From: Alternaria dauci
Taxonomy: Eukaryota; Ascomycota; Dothideomycetes; Pleosporales; Pleosporaceae
Direction of reading: 5' to 3'
Length of the DNA: 64,000 nt
NCBI RefSeq assembly: GCF_042100115.1
Contig: NC_091281.1
Span: forward strand, 310,001-374,000
Shown in pieces: positions 11,451 to 22,900 of this stretch. Positions within the stretch are counted from its first letter, which is position 1, and every line of letters starts with the position of its first letter. The notes under the pieces are model-generated. The model did not search any database, was not told the DNA's origin, and saw only the letters and a program-made list of their open reading frames with translations. The translations under genes and the position numbers were made by a program.

Positions 11451-11926
11451 TGTTATAAGGTAATAGGGAATTACTTCCCTTTTATGTAGGTCGTATAAAG
11501 GAAGACTATTAGGCGGACATAATAGATAAAAGTAGATCTAGGGCGGGGCCTAGATTACGTAAAAGGAATAGTATCCCGCTAAGACCTAGCCTCTAGGAGG
11601 CTAGTAAGGATTAGGAGGTTACGGCCCTCCTAGGCCTCCCTCTTAGAAGGGAGGGTAAGGAGGATAGGACCTATAGTAATAGGTATAAGAATGTGTTAGA
11701 TCTTATTATTACACTTATTATAGTTAACTTAAATAGTTTATCTCTTATATAGATTATTAACTAGTTATTCTATTATTTATAGAATTAGTATTATTTATCC
11801 TTTAGTTACAACAGTAACTCTTTTCCACCTAATTATTCCCTACATTACCTTACGGACTACCGCCTTAGTCTATCTCGCCTTAGTACAGACCGAGCTTAGA
11901 GAAGTATAGCCTACCCCCGTGTAACA
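11451..11926 (+). repeat. Element A 3' LTR (copy 1)
   Basis: 476 bp, starting tgttataagg and ending gtgtaaca, so the canonical TG...CA ends survive. It differs from the 5' LTR mainly by transitions. It contains the same GC-rich inverted repeats at about 11,580-11,670. Confidence 0.92.
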
Positions 11927-13310
11927 CTAATAATAAGGTACTTAACGTATCTAACTTAGACTTAAAGGAGAACCCTAGTAATAGAGAACTATAAAATCTT
12001 AGGTAATAGGCTCTTATTTAGGCTTAGTAGATAGCTAAGATATAGAATATAACTAATTAACTTATAAGCTAGCTAATAGCTACCCTTAATAAATAATTTA
12101 TTTTTACTAAGAAACCTAAGATAGTATTACTAAAGAAATATAGTAAAGAGTAAGAAAAGCTATAAGTATTTCTTACTAATCTTAACCTATACTATAATTA
12201 TAATAAGTTAATAAATAACTAGGAAAACATCTTTATAGCTAGTATATATATAAAGGATAAGGCTTCTAACTAGATATAACCCTATATAAATAACTACCTA
12301 CTAGACGTAGAGTATATAGGTACTAAAGAAAGAACCTATACTTTATTTATAAGTTAGATAGAGTTTAAATAAGAGATAGAATATATCTTTAGAGAAGTAG
12401 ACGCTTAGAACTAAGTAAAGAAGAAGATTACTTACCTAAGGTAGACTACATTAGTATTAGTATATATAGTAGAATTTAAGTAACTATAAGTATAAATTAA
12501 TTAGGATAATATAGTACTTTATATAGTATTTAAAGTAAGCCTTAAAAAGAATATTAAAGATAGCTTAGTATACTATAATAAGCTTAGAATACTATATACT
12601 TTAATTAAGCTAGCTATATATATAGATAATAGGCTTTAGGAATAGAATAACTAGAAGAAATACTTCTAATTTAACTTATTAAATATAAAGAACTAATATA
12701 GAAAGTATAATAAATATAGTAATACTATTATAACTAGTAAGGTATAGGAAAAGGCTAAAGATATAAGGACCTAAAGATAAAGATTAGATAGTCTCTTTAA
12801 AGAAGAATACTAGAAATATTATAATAATAAAGTATATCTTTAATATAGTAAGATAGGATACTTTATATAAGACTATAAGAAAGAATAAATTAAATAAGTA
12901 GCTATTAGGATCTAGATAATTAGATAAGGTATACCTTACTAGCTAAGATAGAGCTAGATAATAACTTAAGTAACCTAGACCTCTATAAGGAAGTATACTT
13001 AAAGGATAAAGAAGGCTATAAAATTATCCTAAGAGTTAAACTAGATAATAAAGTTCTTACTATAGACTATTTAAGGAAGACTAACTAGAAGGTTAAGAGT
13101 ACTATTATAATAAAATACTTAGCTAGTAACTAATATTAGGTATATAGTAATAAGATATACTATACTAAGAAATATATAATTTATAAATAAATTATAATTA
13201 CTAGCCTAAATACTAAGGATATTAAGTATTAAGTAATATACTAATAACCTTACTTTAATAATCTAATAGCTAAGGATAAGGACTAAGAAGCCTATGATAA
13301 AGAAGGTACT

Positions 13311-14692
13311 TAGCCTTAGCCTTTATAAATATTTTTTTATTATTATTATAGTGTATTTAGGGACTTTTTTTAAGATAAAGCGCTAACTAGGTAACTGTAA
13401 GCTTATACTTATATTTAGTACTATTAGTATATACGTAGTGTATTATAAACGCTAGACACTAAAGATATATAATAGTAGTAGTAGTTATATACCTACTAAA
13501 GAAAAGATATAACCTTTTAATTTCTATACTATCCTCTACTATCTTTTACTATTTCTACCCTTTATAACTACTACTTCTAATACTACTACCTCTTCCTTAT
13601 AATATCTATATTACTACTAACTATAACCCCTTTTTACTACTTTTATATTTATAGTTATAGCCTTATTTAAATATAGCTATCTATAATACTATTACTACTA
13701 GATAATTAACTTTAGCTAGAGGAATACTAGTAGTATAGTTATCTACGCCTTATTTTACTCTCCTTATAGTATACATTTAAACTCCCTCTCTATAACTCTT
13801 AGATCCCTCTCCTTAACTACCTTATTAATATCTAGGATTTATTAGTATAGCTACTCTTTAGTCTCTTTACTAACGCCTAAGGCTACTATAGCTAAGTAGC
13901 TATACTTAATAAGCTTAATAAGGTAATATATATTAGTATATATAATAAATATTAACTTAAACCCCTTCCTCCTTAGGATTATTATTATAGTCTCCTCTAC
14001 CCTCTCCTTTATTATAATATAGCTAACCTTAGTCTCTCTTATAAGGTCCTTATTAGGTTTAGTATAGTAAAAGTACTAAAGGACTTTAGGTTTATACTCC
14101 TCTAAATCTTAGAAGACTTTTAGGGGTAGCTTATTAATATATATAATACTTAAATCTTTTATATTATTAAATAGTATAAGTAGGACTTCCCCTACTAGGG
14201 TATAATTATTTTTATATTATAATATATTAAGGATTACTATAGTATTTATATATAAGGTAGTTATATATAGTATAAAATAATAATATATAGTACTAAAGGT
14301 TATAAGTTAGTATTAGTATAAAGGTTAGAAGTAGCTTAGTTCTTATATAACCTCCTCTAAGTTATAGTAAACATACTATATCCTCTCCCTCTTTCCTTTA
14401 TAATATATTACACTTATATTACTAGCTTATAGCTAGTAATCCCTATTAGATCTACTAAAGTTTAATAGGTATCTTTATTAAGTTACCTTTAGTAAAAATA
14501 TTTTAACTTTAGTTTTCGTGTATAGACGTTAGAGCTTTACTATAAAATACTAATTAGTCCTATATTTAAACTACGTTATTATATTATCTTTTTTTTTATT
14601 AATTCTTATAACTAATAACTAGAGAGATAGCTAATTATTACTTTTTTAAAGTTCTATTTAAGTAATACCCCTATACTTATAGAAAATAAAAA
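13311..14692 (+). mobile_element. R repeat, subtype a, complete (copy 1)
   Basis: A 1.38 kb repeat starting TAGCCTTAGCC and ending in an A-rich tail (agaaaataaaaa). It sits inside A2 gag: the A element has an uninterrupted gagaagatactaagg-type sequence here. The flanks carry a near-direct repeat (aagaaggtact on the left, atagaagatact on the right). No reading frame with a known domain was seen. Its CTACTACCTC-rich part lies near 13,560-13,620. Confidence 0.8.
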
Positions 14693-15714
14693 GTTATAGA
14701 AGATACTAAGGAATATAAAGATTTATATTAGTATAATTATAAGACTAATTATAAGTTCTATAAGGAGGATAAAGAAAAGTATAAGATAGACTAAGATTAG
14801 TACTATTACCTAAGTCTTTAGGTAGATAAATATCTAGCTAATAACTACTATATTTATTAACTAAAGAAAGTAGAAATATATAAGTAACTCCTTAAGATAT
14901 AATATAAGAATAGGTATTACTTCTATTATAAGTAGCTAAAGGAAGTATATAAGGTAGATAACTATTACTATTATACTCTATTATTAAATATCTATAAGAT
15001 TATAGATTATCTAATTTATAAAGCTAAGAAGGCTTAACTAAGGAAGAAGATTACTAGGGAGGAGATACCTTATTAGAATATCTATTAGAGCTTTTATTAT
15101 AATAATAAGTTTATAATATACTATAGCTTAAAGAATAATATAAGCTAAATTTCCCTAAGTATAAGGGAAAGAAGTAGTTAAAAAACTAGGAAACTACTAG
15201 GGATAAGGTCTTACTAGTAAAGGTAGACTTAGTATAACTATTAAGAAAGTATAGAATACTAATAGTTAAGTAAAGTAGCTATTTATAACTATATTATATA
15301 AGGATAAAATATTAAGCTACTTATAGATAGTAGGGCTATATAAATAATAATCTTACCTAGAGTAGTAGAGAAGTATAGAGTACCCTACTAAATTAAAAAG
15401 AATCTAGTACTAGTAGTACTAGCTAATAAGAAACCTATAGAATATAGAAATAGTATAATATAGTTAAAAACTAAATTAATAAAGCTATAAATAGCTAGTA
15501 TAGAGTACTAATAAATATTAATATTATAGATCTAAGAGGACTAAATATAATAATAAGTTATAACTAGCTAAATACCTATAGCCCTACTATTAATTAGTAA
15601 AAGTAGATAATACTTAGAAGAGATCTTATATATAAGGTTACTAGAGTATACTAAAGAGTAAGCCTAAAGGACTAGAGCTTAACCTAAGATAAGAAGCTTA
15701 GTAAGATCTTACTT

Positions 15715-17101
15715 TATTTAAATAATAAATATACTAGTAAAAGACGTAAGTATAATACTATTAAAAGATACTATAATAAATTATAGTAAAGGTATATTTC
15801 CTAAAAACTTATTTTAACTATATATAGCTATATATAGTTTAGTAATAGATAGGTTAAAACTAAAGCCTTAAACTTTAAGTAGTTCTAGATAGTTATAGTA
15901 ATATTAGGGAGAAGAGGAGTTTAAGTAGAAGAAGAGTTTTTTAGTTAATAACTATAGTTTATAGCTTACCTCTAGGCTTATAACTATAGTACTTAAGGCT
16001 ATAGAAATATTTAAGTAACTACTAGCTCTTTAAATTTCTATTTCTTAACTTCTACTTTAATACTCTATCCTAAAGCTTACTACTAAAGAGAAATACCTTC
16101 TTTAATACTATACGCCTTATAATATATAATTACGTTATAGGTATTAAGTAGCTATTCCTAGAGTTATAGATAGTACTTAATATTAATACTAATATAACTA
16201 TAAAGTACTAGTATACTAAGGATTAAATTAGCTTAAACTATAATAATCTTAAGCCTTATAGTATCTTAAGCCCTTTCCTAAACGCTTACCTCTCCTCTCT
16301 AAACTTATTAGATAATACTACTAAGGATTAATATAAAATTCTCTTCTATATAGATAGCCTATTTACTATAACTCTTATTTACCTAAGTAGTATTACTTTA
16401 CTAGCTAGCACTAGGATAAATGTAAAAGTAAGGTTATCTATTACTATAGAGTAGAATATTTATATTAAGAAGCTAAGTAATATAAAAGTAGCTAAGGGTA
16501 TACTTATAATAGAGTAAGAGGTATATATTAAGATAGTTATAAGTAGAGACTATAATAGATAGCTATAGTAGGTCCTTAGCTAGCTTATCCCTATCTTATA
16601 ATTATATTAAGTAGGGATAGCTAATAATTAATTTAATAATAATAATAATAATATAGGAGGCTTAGGATGTAGTATAATAGGACTTATTAGGTGCGTAGTA
16701 GCTATAGAGGAGTTTAGGCGATAGTACTACTAATATATAGGCTTTATAGCCGCTTAAAGGGAATTATAATCGTAATTATAATCATAATTATAACTATAAC
16801 TATAACTATAACTATAACTATAATTATAATAGCGGTGGTGCTGCTTACGCTCTTAAAATATAATTACTATAATATAATAGGGCTTCTACTTAATCTCTAG
16901 GTAGTGTTAGTAGTAATTGTAATAGTAGGGATATTAAGGCGGTATAGGGCGTGATGTAGGGGATAGATAGAGAGGTGTTATAGGTAAAAAGAGACTTCTA
17001 AATACGCTAGGATAGTTTAGGCTTAGTTTCAAAATTTCTTAGTAACGTAATATAAGATAATACTATAGGCCCCGTCCCTAAGGCCTAGGGGGGTAAAGAA
17101 C
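15715..17101 (+). repeat. Unclassified repeat S, copy 1
   Basis: A 1.39 kb repeat shared with 17,304-18,715 and, truncated, with 42,195-43,143. It starts near tatttaaataataaat and ends near ctaggggggtaaagaac. It holds a run of TAATTA/TAACTA hexanucleotides at about 16,765-16,832. No terminal repeats, target duplication or protein motif could be recognised. It abuts the truncated A2 on the left. Confidence 0.7.
16765..16832. repeat. Hexanucleotide tandem repeat in S copy 1
   Basis: About eleven units of ATAATT/ATAACT in tandem. The same array is found at about 18,390-18,448 in the other complete S copy. Confidence 0.85.
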
Positions 17102-17214
17102 GTGTTTAATAAGGGGAATTAGCTAAAAAGTATAGATTTAATTAAGAAACTTCTAGGTAATAAAATTCTAATTAATACTATTATTAGCTAATAAATAGTA
17201 GATTTAGCCTTAGC
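17102..17214 (-). mobile_element. Fragment of a G2-family element, minus strand
   Basis: This stretch is the reverse complement of about 47,930-48,030 inside G2 (for example ttaataaggggaattagct here against agctaattccccttattaa there), with few differences. It shows a second, otherwise lost G2-family copy. An R copy starts directly after it. Confidence 0.8.
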
Positions 17215-17303
17215 CTTTATAAACTTTTTTTTTATTATTATTATAGTACGTTTAGAGACTTTTTTTAAGATAAAGTACTAACTAAGTAACTATAGGCTTA
17301 TAC
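17215..17303 (+). mobile_element. R repeat, 5' fragment
   Basis: The first ~90 bp of R (tagccttagcctttat to ggcttatac), in forward orientation, cut off where S copy 2 begins. Confidence 0.8.
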
Positions 17304-18715
17304 TTATTTAAATAATAAATATACTAGTAAAAGACGTAAGTATAATACTATTAAAAAATACTATAATAAATTATAGTAAAGGTATATTTCCTAAATACCT
17401 ATTTTTACTATATATAGCTATATATAGTTTAATAATAGATAGGTTAAAACTAAAGCCCTAAACTTTAAGTAGTTCTAAAGAGTTATAGTAATATTAGGGA
17501 GAAGAAGAGTTAAAGTAAAAGAGGAGTTAAAGTAGAAGAGGAGTTAAAGTAGAAGAGAAGTTAAAGTAGAAGAAAAGTTTTTTAGTTAATAACTATAGTT
17601 TATAGCTTACCTCTAAGGTTATAACTATAGTACTTAAGGCTATAGAAATATTTAAGTAACTACTAGCTCTTTAAATTTCTATTTCTTAACTTTTACTTTA
17701 ATACTCTATCCTAAAGCTTATTACTAAAGAGAAATACCTTCTTTAATACTATACGCCTTATAATATATAACTACGTTAAGGGTATTAAGTAGCTATTCCT
17801 AGAGTTATAGACTATACTTAATATTAATATAGATATAAAGTACTAGTATACTAAGGATTAAATTAGCTTAAACTATAATAATCTTAAGCCTTATAGTATC
17901 TTAAGCCTTTTCCTAAACGCCTACCTCTCCTCTCTTAACTTATTAGATAATACTACTAAGAACTAATATAAAATTCTCTTCTATATAGATAGCCTATTTA
18001 CTATAACTCTTATTTACTTATATAGCGTTACTTTACTAGCTAGTACTAGGATAAATATAGAAGTAAGGTTATTTATTACTATAGAGTAGAACGTTTATAT
18101 TAAGAAGCTAAGTAATATAATAGTAGCTAGGGGTATACTTATAATAGAGTAAGAGGCGTGTATTAAGATAGTTATAAGTAAAGACTATAATAGATAGCTA
18201 TAGTAGGTCCTTAGCTAGCTTATCCTTATCTTATAATTATATTAAGTAGGTACAGCTAATAATTAAAATAATAATAATTATAATAATAATGTAGGAGGCT
18301 TAGGATATAGTATAATAAGACCTATTAGGTGCGTAGCAGCCATAGAGGAGTTTAGGCGATAGTAATATATAGGCTTTATAACTACTTAAAGGGAATTATA
18401 ATTATAATTATAATTATAATTATAATTATAATTATAACTATAACTATAATAGTAGTAGTACTTACGCTCTTAAAATATAATTACTATAATATAATAGAGC
18501 TTCTTAATCTCTAGGTAGTATTAGTAGTAATTATAATAGTAGAGACGTTAAGGTAGTATAGGGCGTAATATAGGGGATAGATAGAGAGGTATTATAAGTA
18601 AAAAGAGACTTCTAAATACACTAGGATAGTTTAGGCTTAGTTTTAAAATTTCTTAGTAACGTAATATAAGATAATACTGTAGGCCCTATCCCTAAGGCCT
18701 AGGGGGGCTAAGAAC
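17304..18715 (+). repeat. Unclassified repeat S, copy 2
   Basis: Close relative of 15,715-17,101 with the same ends. It differs by a short tandem stretch of gagttaaagtagaaga-type units at about 17,495-17,575 (four units) that is a single unit in copy 1. It lies within an R repeat on its left side; I could not find the rest of that R on the right. The hexanucleotide array is at about 18,390-18,448. Confidence 0.7.
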
Positions 18716-19900
18716 TATTATAAAACTAAATATTTAGTATTATATACTACTAATATAGAGTCTTATTTTCTAGTTAATTAATAAAGTTATATACTAAGTC
18801 TTAGATACTAATAGAAGCCTATTAGGCTATATTAAGAATATCTTACTTAGCTAATACTAGCTCTTAGTTTAATATTATAATATATTACTCTTTATTAAGT
18901 AGTTTAGATATATCTCCTACTTTAAGATTACTAAAATTAGATAATAAACCTAGGGTTATTAGAGGTAAAGTTTACTATAAGGAAAGAGGTATTATTACTA
19001 GCGCTTTACCTTTATCCTTATTCTTATTCTTATTCTTTAGAGCTATCTATTACTATTCCTTTAGTAATATAGGGTACTTTAGTATATAAAACTAAGTGCG
19101 CTAGTAAGTAATTAGGTATAGGAAGGTTTTTATACTACTTTTAGCTACTACTCTTATAGTTTAAATATTTTATATATAATTAAGTTAAGTATAGAGAGTA
19201 GTTTAAAAGAAAGAGAAAGAGATTAAGAGCTTAAAGCTAAGAGGTATTACTTTTATCTATCTTATAGTAGTATATTTATAGCTTCCTTAGCTAATATTAC
19301 TTAGGTAGTAATATAAGTAAAGGTAAAAGAGTATATAAAAGTAAAGGTAAAATAATAGTATATAACTATAGGCGCGTATACTATAGAGGGGTTCTCTACC
19401 TTTATATTCTTCTTTAATTAGAACTAATAGCTAATTATTAGGGGCTATAAGTTAGCTTATTACTAAGGCTATAGATTCTAGGTTTATAACTCTTAGTAGA
19501 GGAAGAAAGAAGGAAGAAAGGAAAGATATATTCTATTTATATAGTACTAAGACTACGCTTAGACGCTACTTAGTAGCTAGTTATAGAAGTTTTACTTTAT
19601 ATAATAAAGATCTAAACTAAGTATTATTATTTTCTTCCTCTCTATTCCTAAGGTAGTATTATAAATACGCTTAAGTTATTATTTTCTAGTATCTAAAGAG
19701 ATTTATAATATATTATTATATAGCGTATAGTCTATAATATATTCTAGTAGTTAGGGTATAGAATCTAGGTTAAAGCTTATAAACCTAAATTCTATATTTT
19801 AAGGGTATAAATAATTAGTATTATCCTAAATTAATAAAGGAGTACTTAGAGGTATTAAAGTACTACTAAAAGCTACTCCCTCTCCCCTTCCTAGAAAGAT
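18716..19900. other. Unassigned RIP-mutated sequence, probable 3' end of G3
   Basis: No recognisable frame or repeat end. It lies downstream (minus-strand sense) of the G3 integrase region, so it may include the G3 3' end and LTR, but no matching LTR was found in the window. Confidence 0.35.
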
Positions 19901-22900
19901 AGACTATCCTATAGTCTATTTAGATACTAAGGAGGTATTAGAGTTAGAGTTAGAATTTCCCTAATCTTATATATATACCTATTATTCTTCTTTTATTAGA
20001 CGTTTAGTAATAACTACTCTAGGAACTATCCTACTATCCTTCTATTACGTAGTTAGTTATATTAATAGTCTATAGTCTTAGGGTAGTAATCCTTTAGTAT
20101 CTAGAATAACTAGAATATCTAATATAATACTACTATTTTCCTAGTACCTTAGATTCTATAGTTTTATATTACCTCTATCTTCTTTTATAATATTATCTTT
20201 AAGATACTAGTAGAAGAGTTTTAGCCTTTTTCTTAGTATAGTATATAGGAAAATAGTACTATTAAGGTCTTCTAGGTAGTAGGTTCTATAGTTAGGCCTT
20301 ACTTCTTATACTCTATATAGTCCTAGCTATCTTATATAAAGTTTTTAATCTCTTAATATATTAATTTTATATATTAAATTCTAAAGAAGTACTAGGTCTC
20401 TAAGTATAATATCTTCTTAGTAAATTTCTTTTATATTATCTTAATATTCTTTCTTAGCTATATATATATAGTTAGTATAGGCTATAGCTTCCTTAGTAAA
20501 CTAATCTTTAAGATCTAACTATATTACTTAAATTATAAGTAGCTATACTTAATCTTTAACTTATTAGAATAGTAAGGTCTACTATATTAGTAGTAATAGT
20601 TTAATTAGTAGGACTAGGTTCTAGCTAGTAACTAACTAATATAAAGAGTAGCTAGTCTATTCTTATATTAAAATTCTATCTATAAGAAGTACTATAAGAA
20701 GATTCTTAATTTATAGACTTAAGAGTTTTACTAGAGTATTTATAATAAGCTTATATCCTCCTTTAATCTTACTTATTACTTATAAGTTATATACTAATAG
20801 CTATATATAGTTAATCTTATAAGTTTTTACTAAATAGTTAACTACTTTAGTAAAGTCTAGTCTACTATCTACTATAAATTTTCTTATTATACTCTATCTA
20901 TATATAATATCTTTATAAATAAACTTAGTAATAGTCTTAAACTAGTTATTTAATAGTATATAAGCTTCTAGCTATCTACTAAGATAGTCCCTTATAATAA
21001 CTAAGTATTTCTTTCTAAAGTACTATAGTATATAGACTATATTAATAGTAACTATTTCTTAGATTATAAAGCTATATATTAGTAAGTATATCTACTATCT
21101 TTTTTAATAATCTTAGTTAATAATCTAGGTATATTACTAAATATATATAAATATAGTTATATATCCTATTCTACTAGTAATATTATATAAGTATTAAGTA
21201 TACTATATTTACTCTATAATATCTAATCTATTAATAAATATTCTATACTATAGTAGATTATAAGTTAGGATTATCTATAACTCTCCTAATAACTATATTA
21301 TATAAGGTTTTCTTAAATAGTATTCTATCTTAGATAAAGAAGTTTAGGGCTCTCTTTTTCTATACCTAAAGCTCTTATAGAGTTATATCTCTTAGTATTT
21401 TTAGGTTTAATAGGAATTAAGTAAACTATTTAGATATTTTAGTAAACTCCTACTAGAGTATTCTCCCCTCTAGTAATAGTAAAGAAAGTATATTTATATT
21501 CCTAATTATATAATTAATAAATTCTTTAAGATTATCTTTAGGTTCTTCTAGTAGTTCTTATCCCTCTAGTTTTAGGTACCTTAAGAGAGTATCTACTACT
21601 AAATTTTTTTTACCTAAGATATACTTAATATTAAAATCCTAGAGTATAATAGTAGATATTTATTTATTTATTACTAATCCTAGGTTATTTATAGAGGATC
21701 TATTAAGTTAGGTAATAAGAGTAGCCGCGTTAGTTTTAATAGTAAAGTATACTCTATATAAATATATTTAAAACTTCTTTAAGGCTTATAATACTACCTT
21801 ATATTCTAACTTTATAGAATACTATATTTATTCTTATACTAACTATAAAGTACTTTTAAAATAGACTAGGTAACGTCTACTATCTTCCTTAATTTACTTA
21901 ATATATACCCCTACTCTATCTTAGCTAGTATCTATTATAAAGAATATTTTATTAGTAAGGATATCTAAATAATCTAAATTAACTAGTACTAGTACTAAAA
22001 GAATAGACTATTTTAAAGTATATATAGCCTTATCTTATTCCTTTAGCTATATAAACTCTATATCTTCTTAGAGAAGATAGAATAGGGGTTTTACTATTAG
22101 AGTAAAATAGTTAACCTAAATATAGTAGTATATATAAATACTTATAAATAATTAAACCTCTATATAGTTTTTATAAGGTAGCTAGTTTAAAATCTTATTA
22201 ACTTTCTTAGTATTAGAGTACTAGCTATCTAGATTTACTTTATATCCTACTACTTCTAATTATTCTATAAGGAAGTAGTATTTCTTCCTATTTACTATAC
22301 CTCCTACTTACTTAATATCTACTAGGACTTAATCTAGTTATTAGATATATTTTAGAATATACTATTATACTTTAAGGAAAGATTCTTCTCCTTTATAGTT
22401 TATTTTAGGTCCCCTAGAAGTAATATTATCTATAAATAGTATTATCTCTAGCTAATAGTCCTTTAGGATCTTTATTATTACTCTTTAAAAGGTAGTAACT
22501 AAATTTATAGCACTTATAACTATAGTATAAGATTAAATAAGGCTAATTAGTGTTTAGAAAGCTATTATATCTTAACTATCTAAGTAGAGGGTAATCTAGT
22601 TATAGCTAGAGAATAAGTCTATAAGAGATATAATCTTATAGCTAGTAAAGTGTTTAGAAAACTTATTAGTAGTAGGAGGAAGATTTATATCTCTTATAGT
22701 AATACTATTAAGTTTTTATATATTACTAATCTAGTATACTCCTTTATCTTTCTTAGGGACTAAGTACTATAAGTTATAATATTAGCTATTATATCTTTCC
22801 TATATACCCCTATTTAATTACGCGTTAACTATTATAATTACTTTTAGTTTAAGAGCCTTTAGGACTATAAAGCTATATATCTACTATACTTTATATAGTA

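Larger units (their letters stand above)
4755..11926 (+). mobile_element. Element A: full-length Ty3/Gypsy chromovirus (copy 1)
   Basis: A 7.2 kb LTR retrotransposon with 476-bp LTRs, gag, protease, reverse transcriptase, RNase H, integrase and C-terminal chromodomain in the usual Ty3/Gypsy order. The polyprotein frame can be followed from an ATG at 5,381 to a stop near 10,790 (with a frame change near 7,290), broken only by RIP-type stops. A G-rich polypurine tract lies at about 11,436-11,450. It is inserted in the leader of A2: the 5 bp before it (ttaat) and after it (ctaat) fit a target duplication with one C-to-T change. It keeps far more CpA/TpG than its surroundings, so it is younger or was less exposed to RIP. 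Confidence 0.92.
4131..15714 (+). mobile_element. A2: decayed chromovirus, interrupted and truncated (copy 1)
   Basis: An older member of the A family made of three pieces: 4,131-4,754 (LTR and leader), 11,927-13,310 (gag) and about 14,693-15,714 (gag/pol junction to past the protease). It is split first by element A and then by an R insertion. Each piece is collinear with A (for example 11,927-13,310 with about 5,360-6,740, and 14,700-15,714 with 6,750-7,760). It ends abruptly where repeat S begins, so RT, integrase and the 3' LTR are missing. Confidence 0.82.
1..16665 (+). repeat. Long direct duplication, copy 1
   Basis: Bases 1-16,665 match 26,461-43,143 in order and orientation, with offset 26,460 at the left edge, 26,463 at element A, about 26,467 after it and 26,478 at the right edge. 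Nested insertions and their junctions are shared, so the block was copied after the insertions happened. Most differences are C/T or G/A transitions, consistent with RIP continuing afterwards. The left edge is the window edge, so the true length may be greater. The right edge lies inside repeat S, where copy 2 meets the LTR of G2. Confidence 0.9.

Noticed and set aside
4755..11926. Element A as two independent insertions in the two blocks
   Set aside because: Both copies have identical flanks and sit in identical A2 positions, so one insertion followed by duplication is the simpler account.
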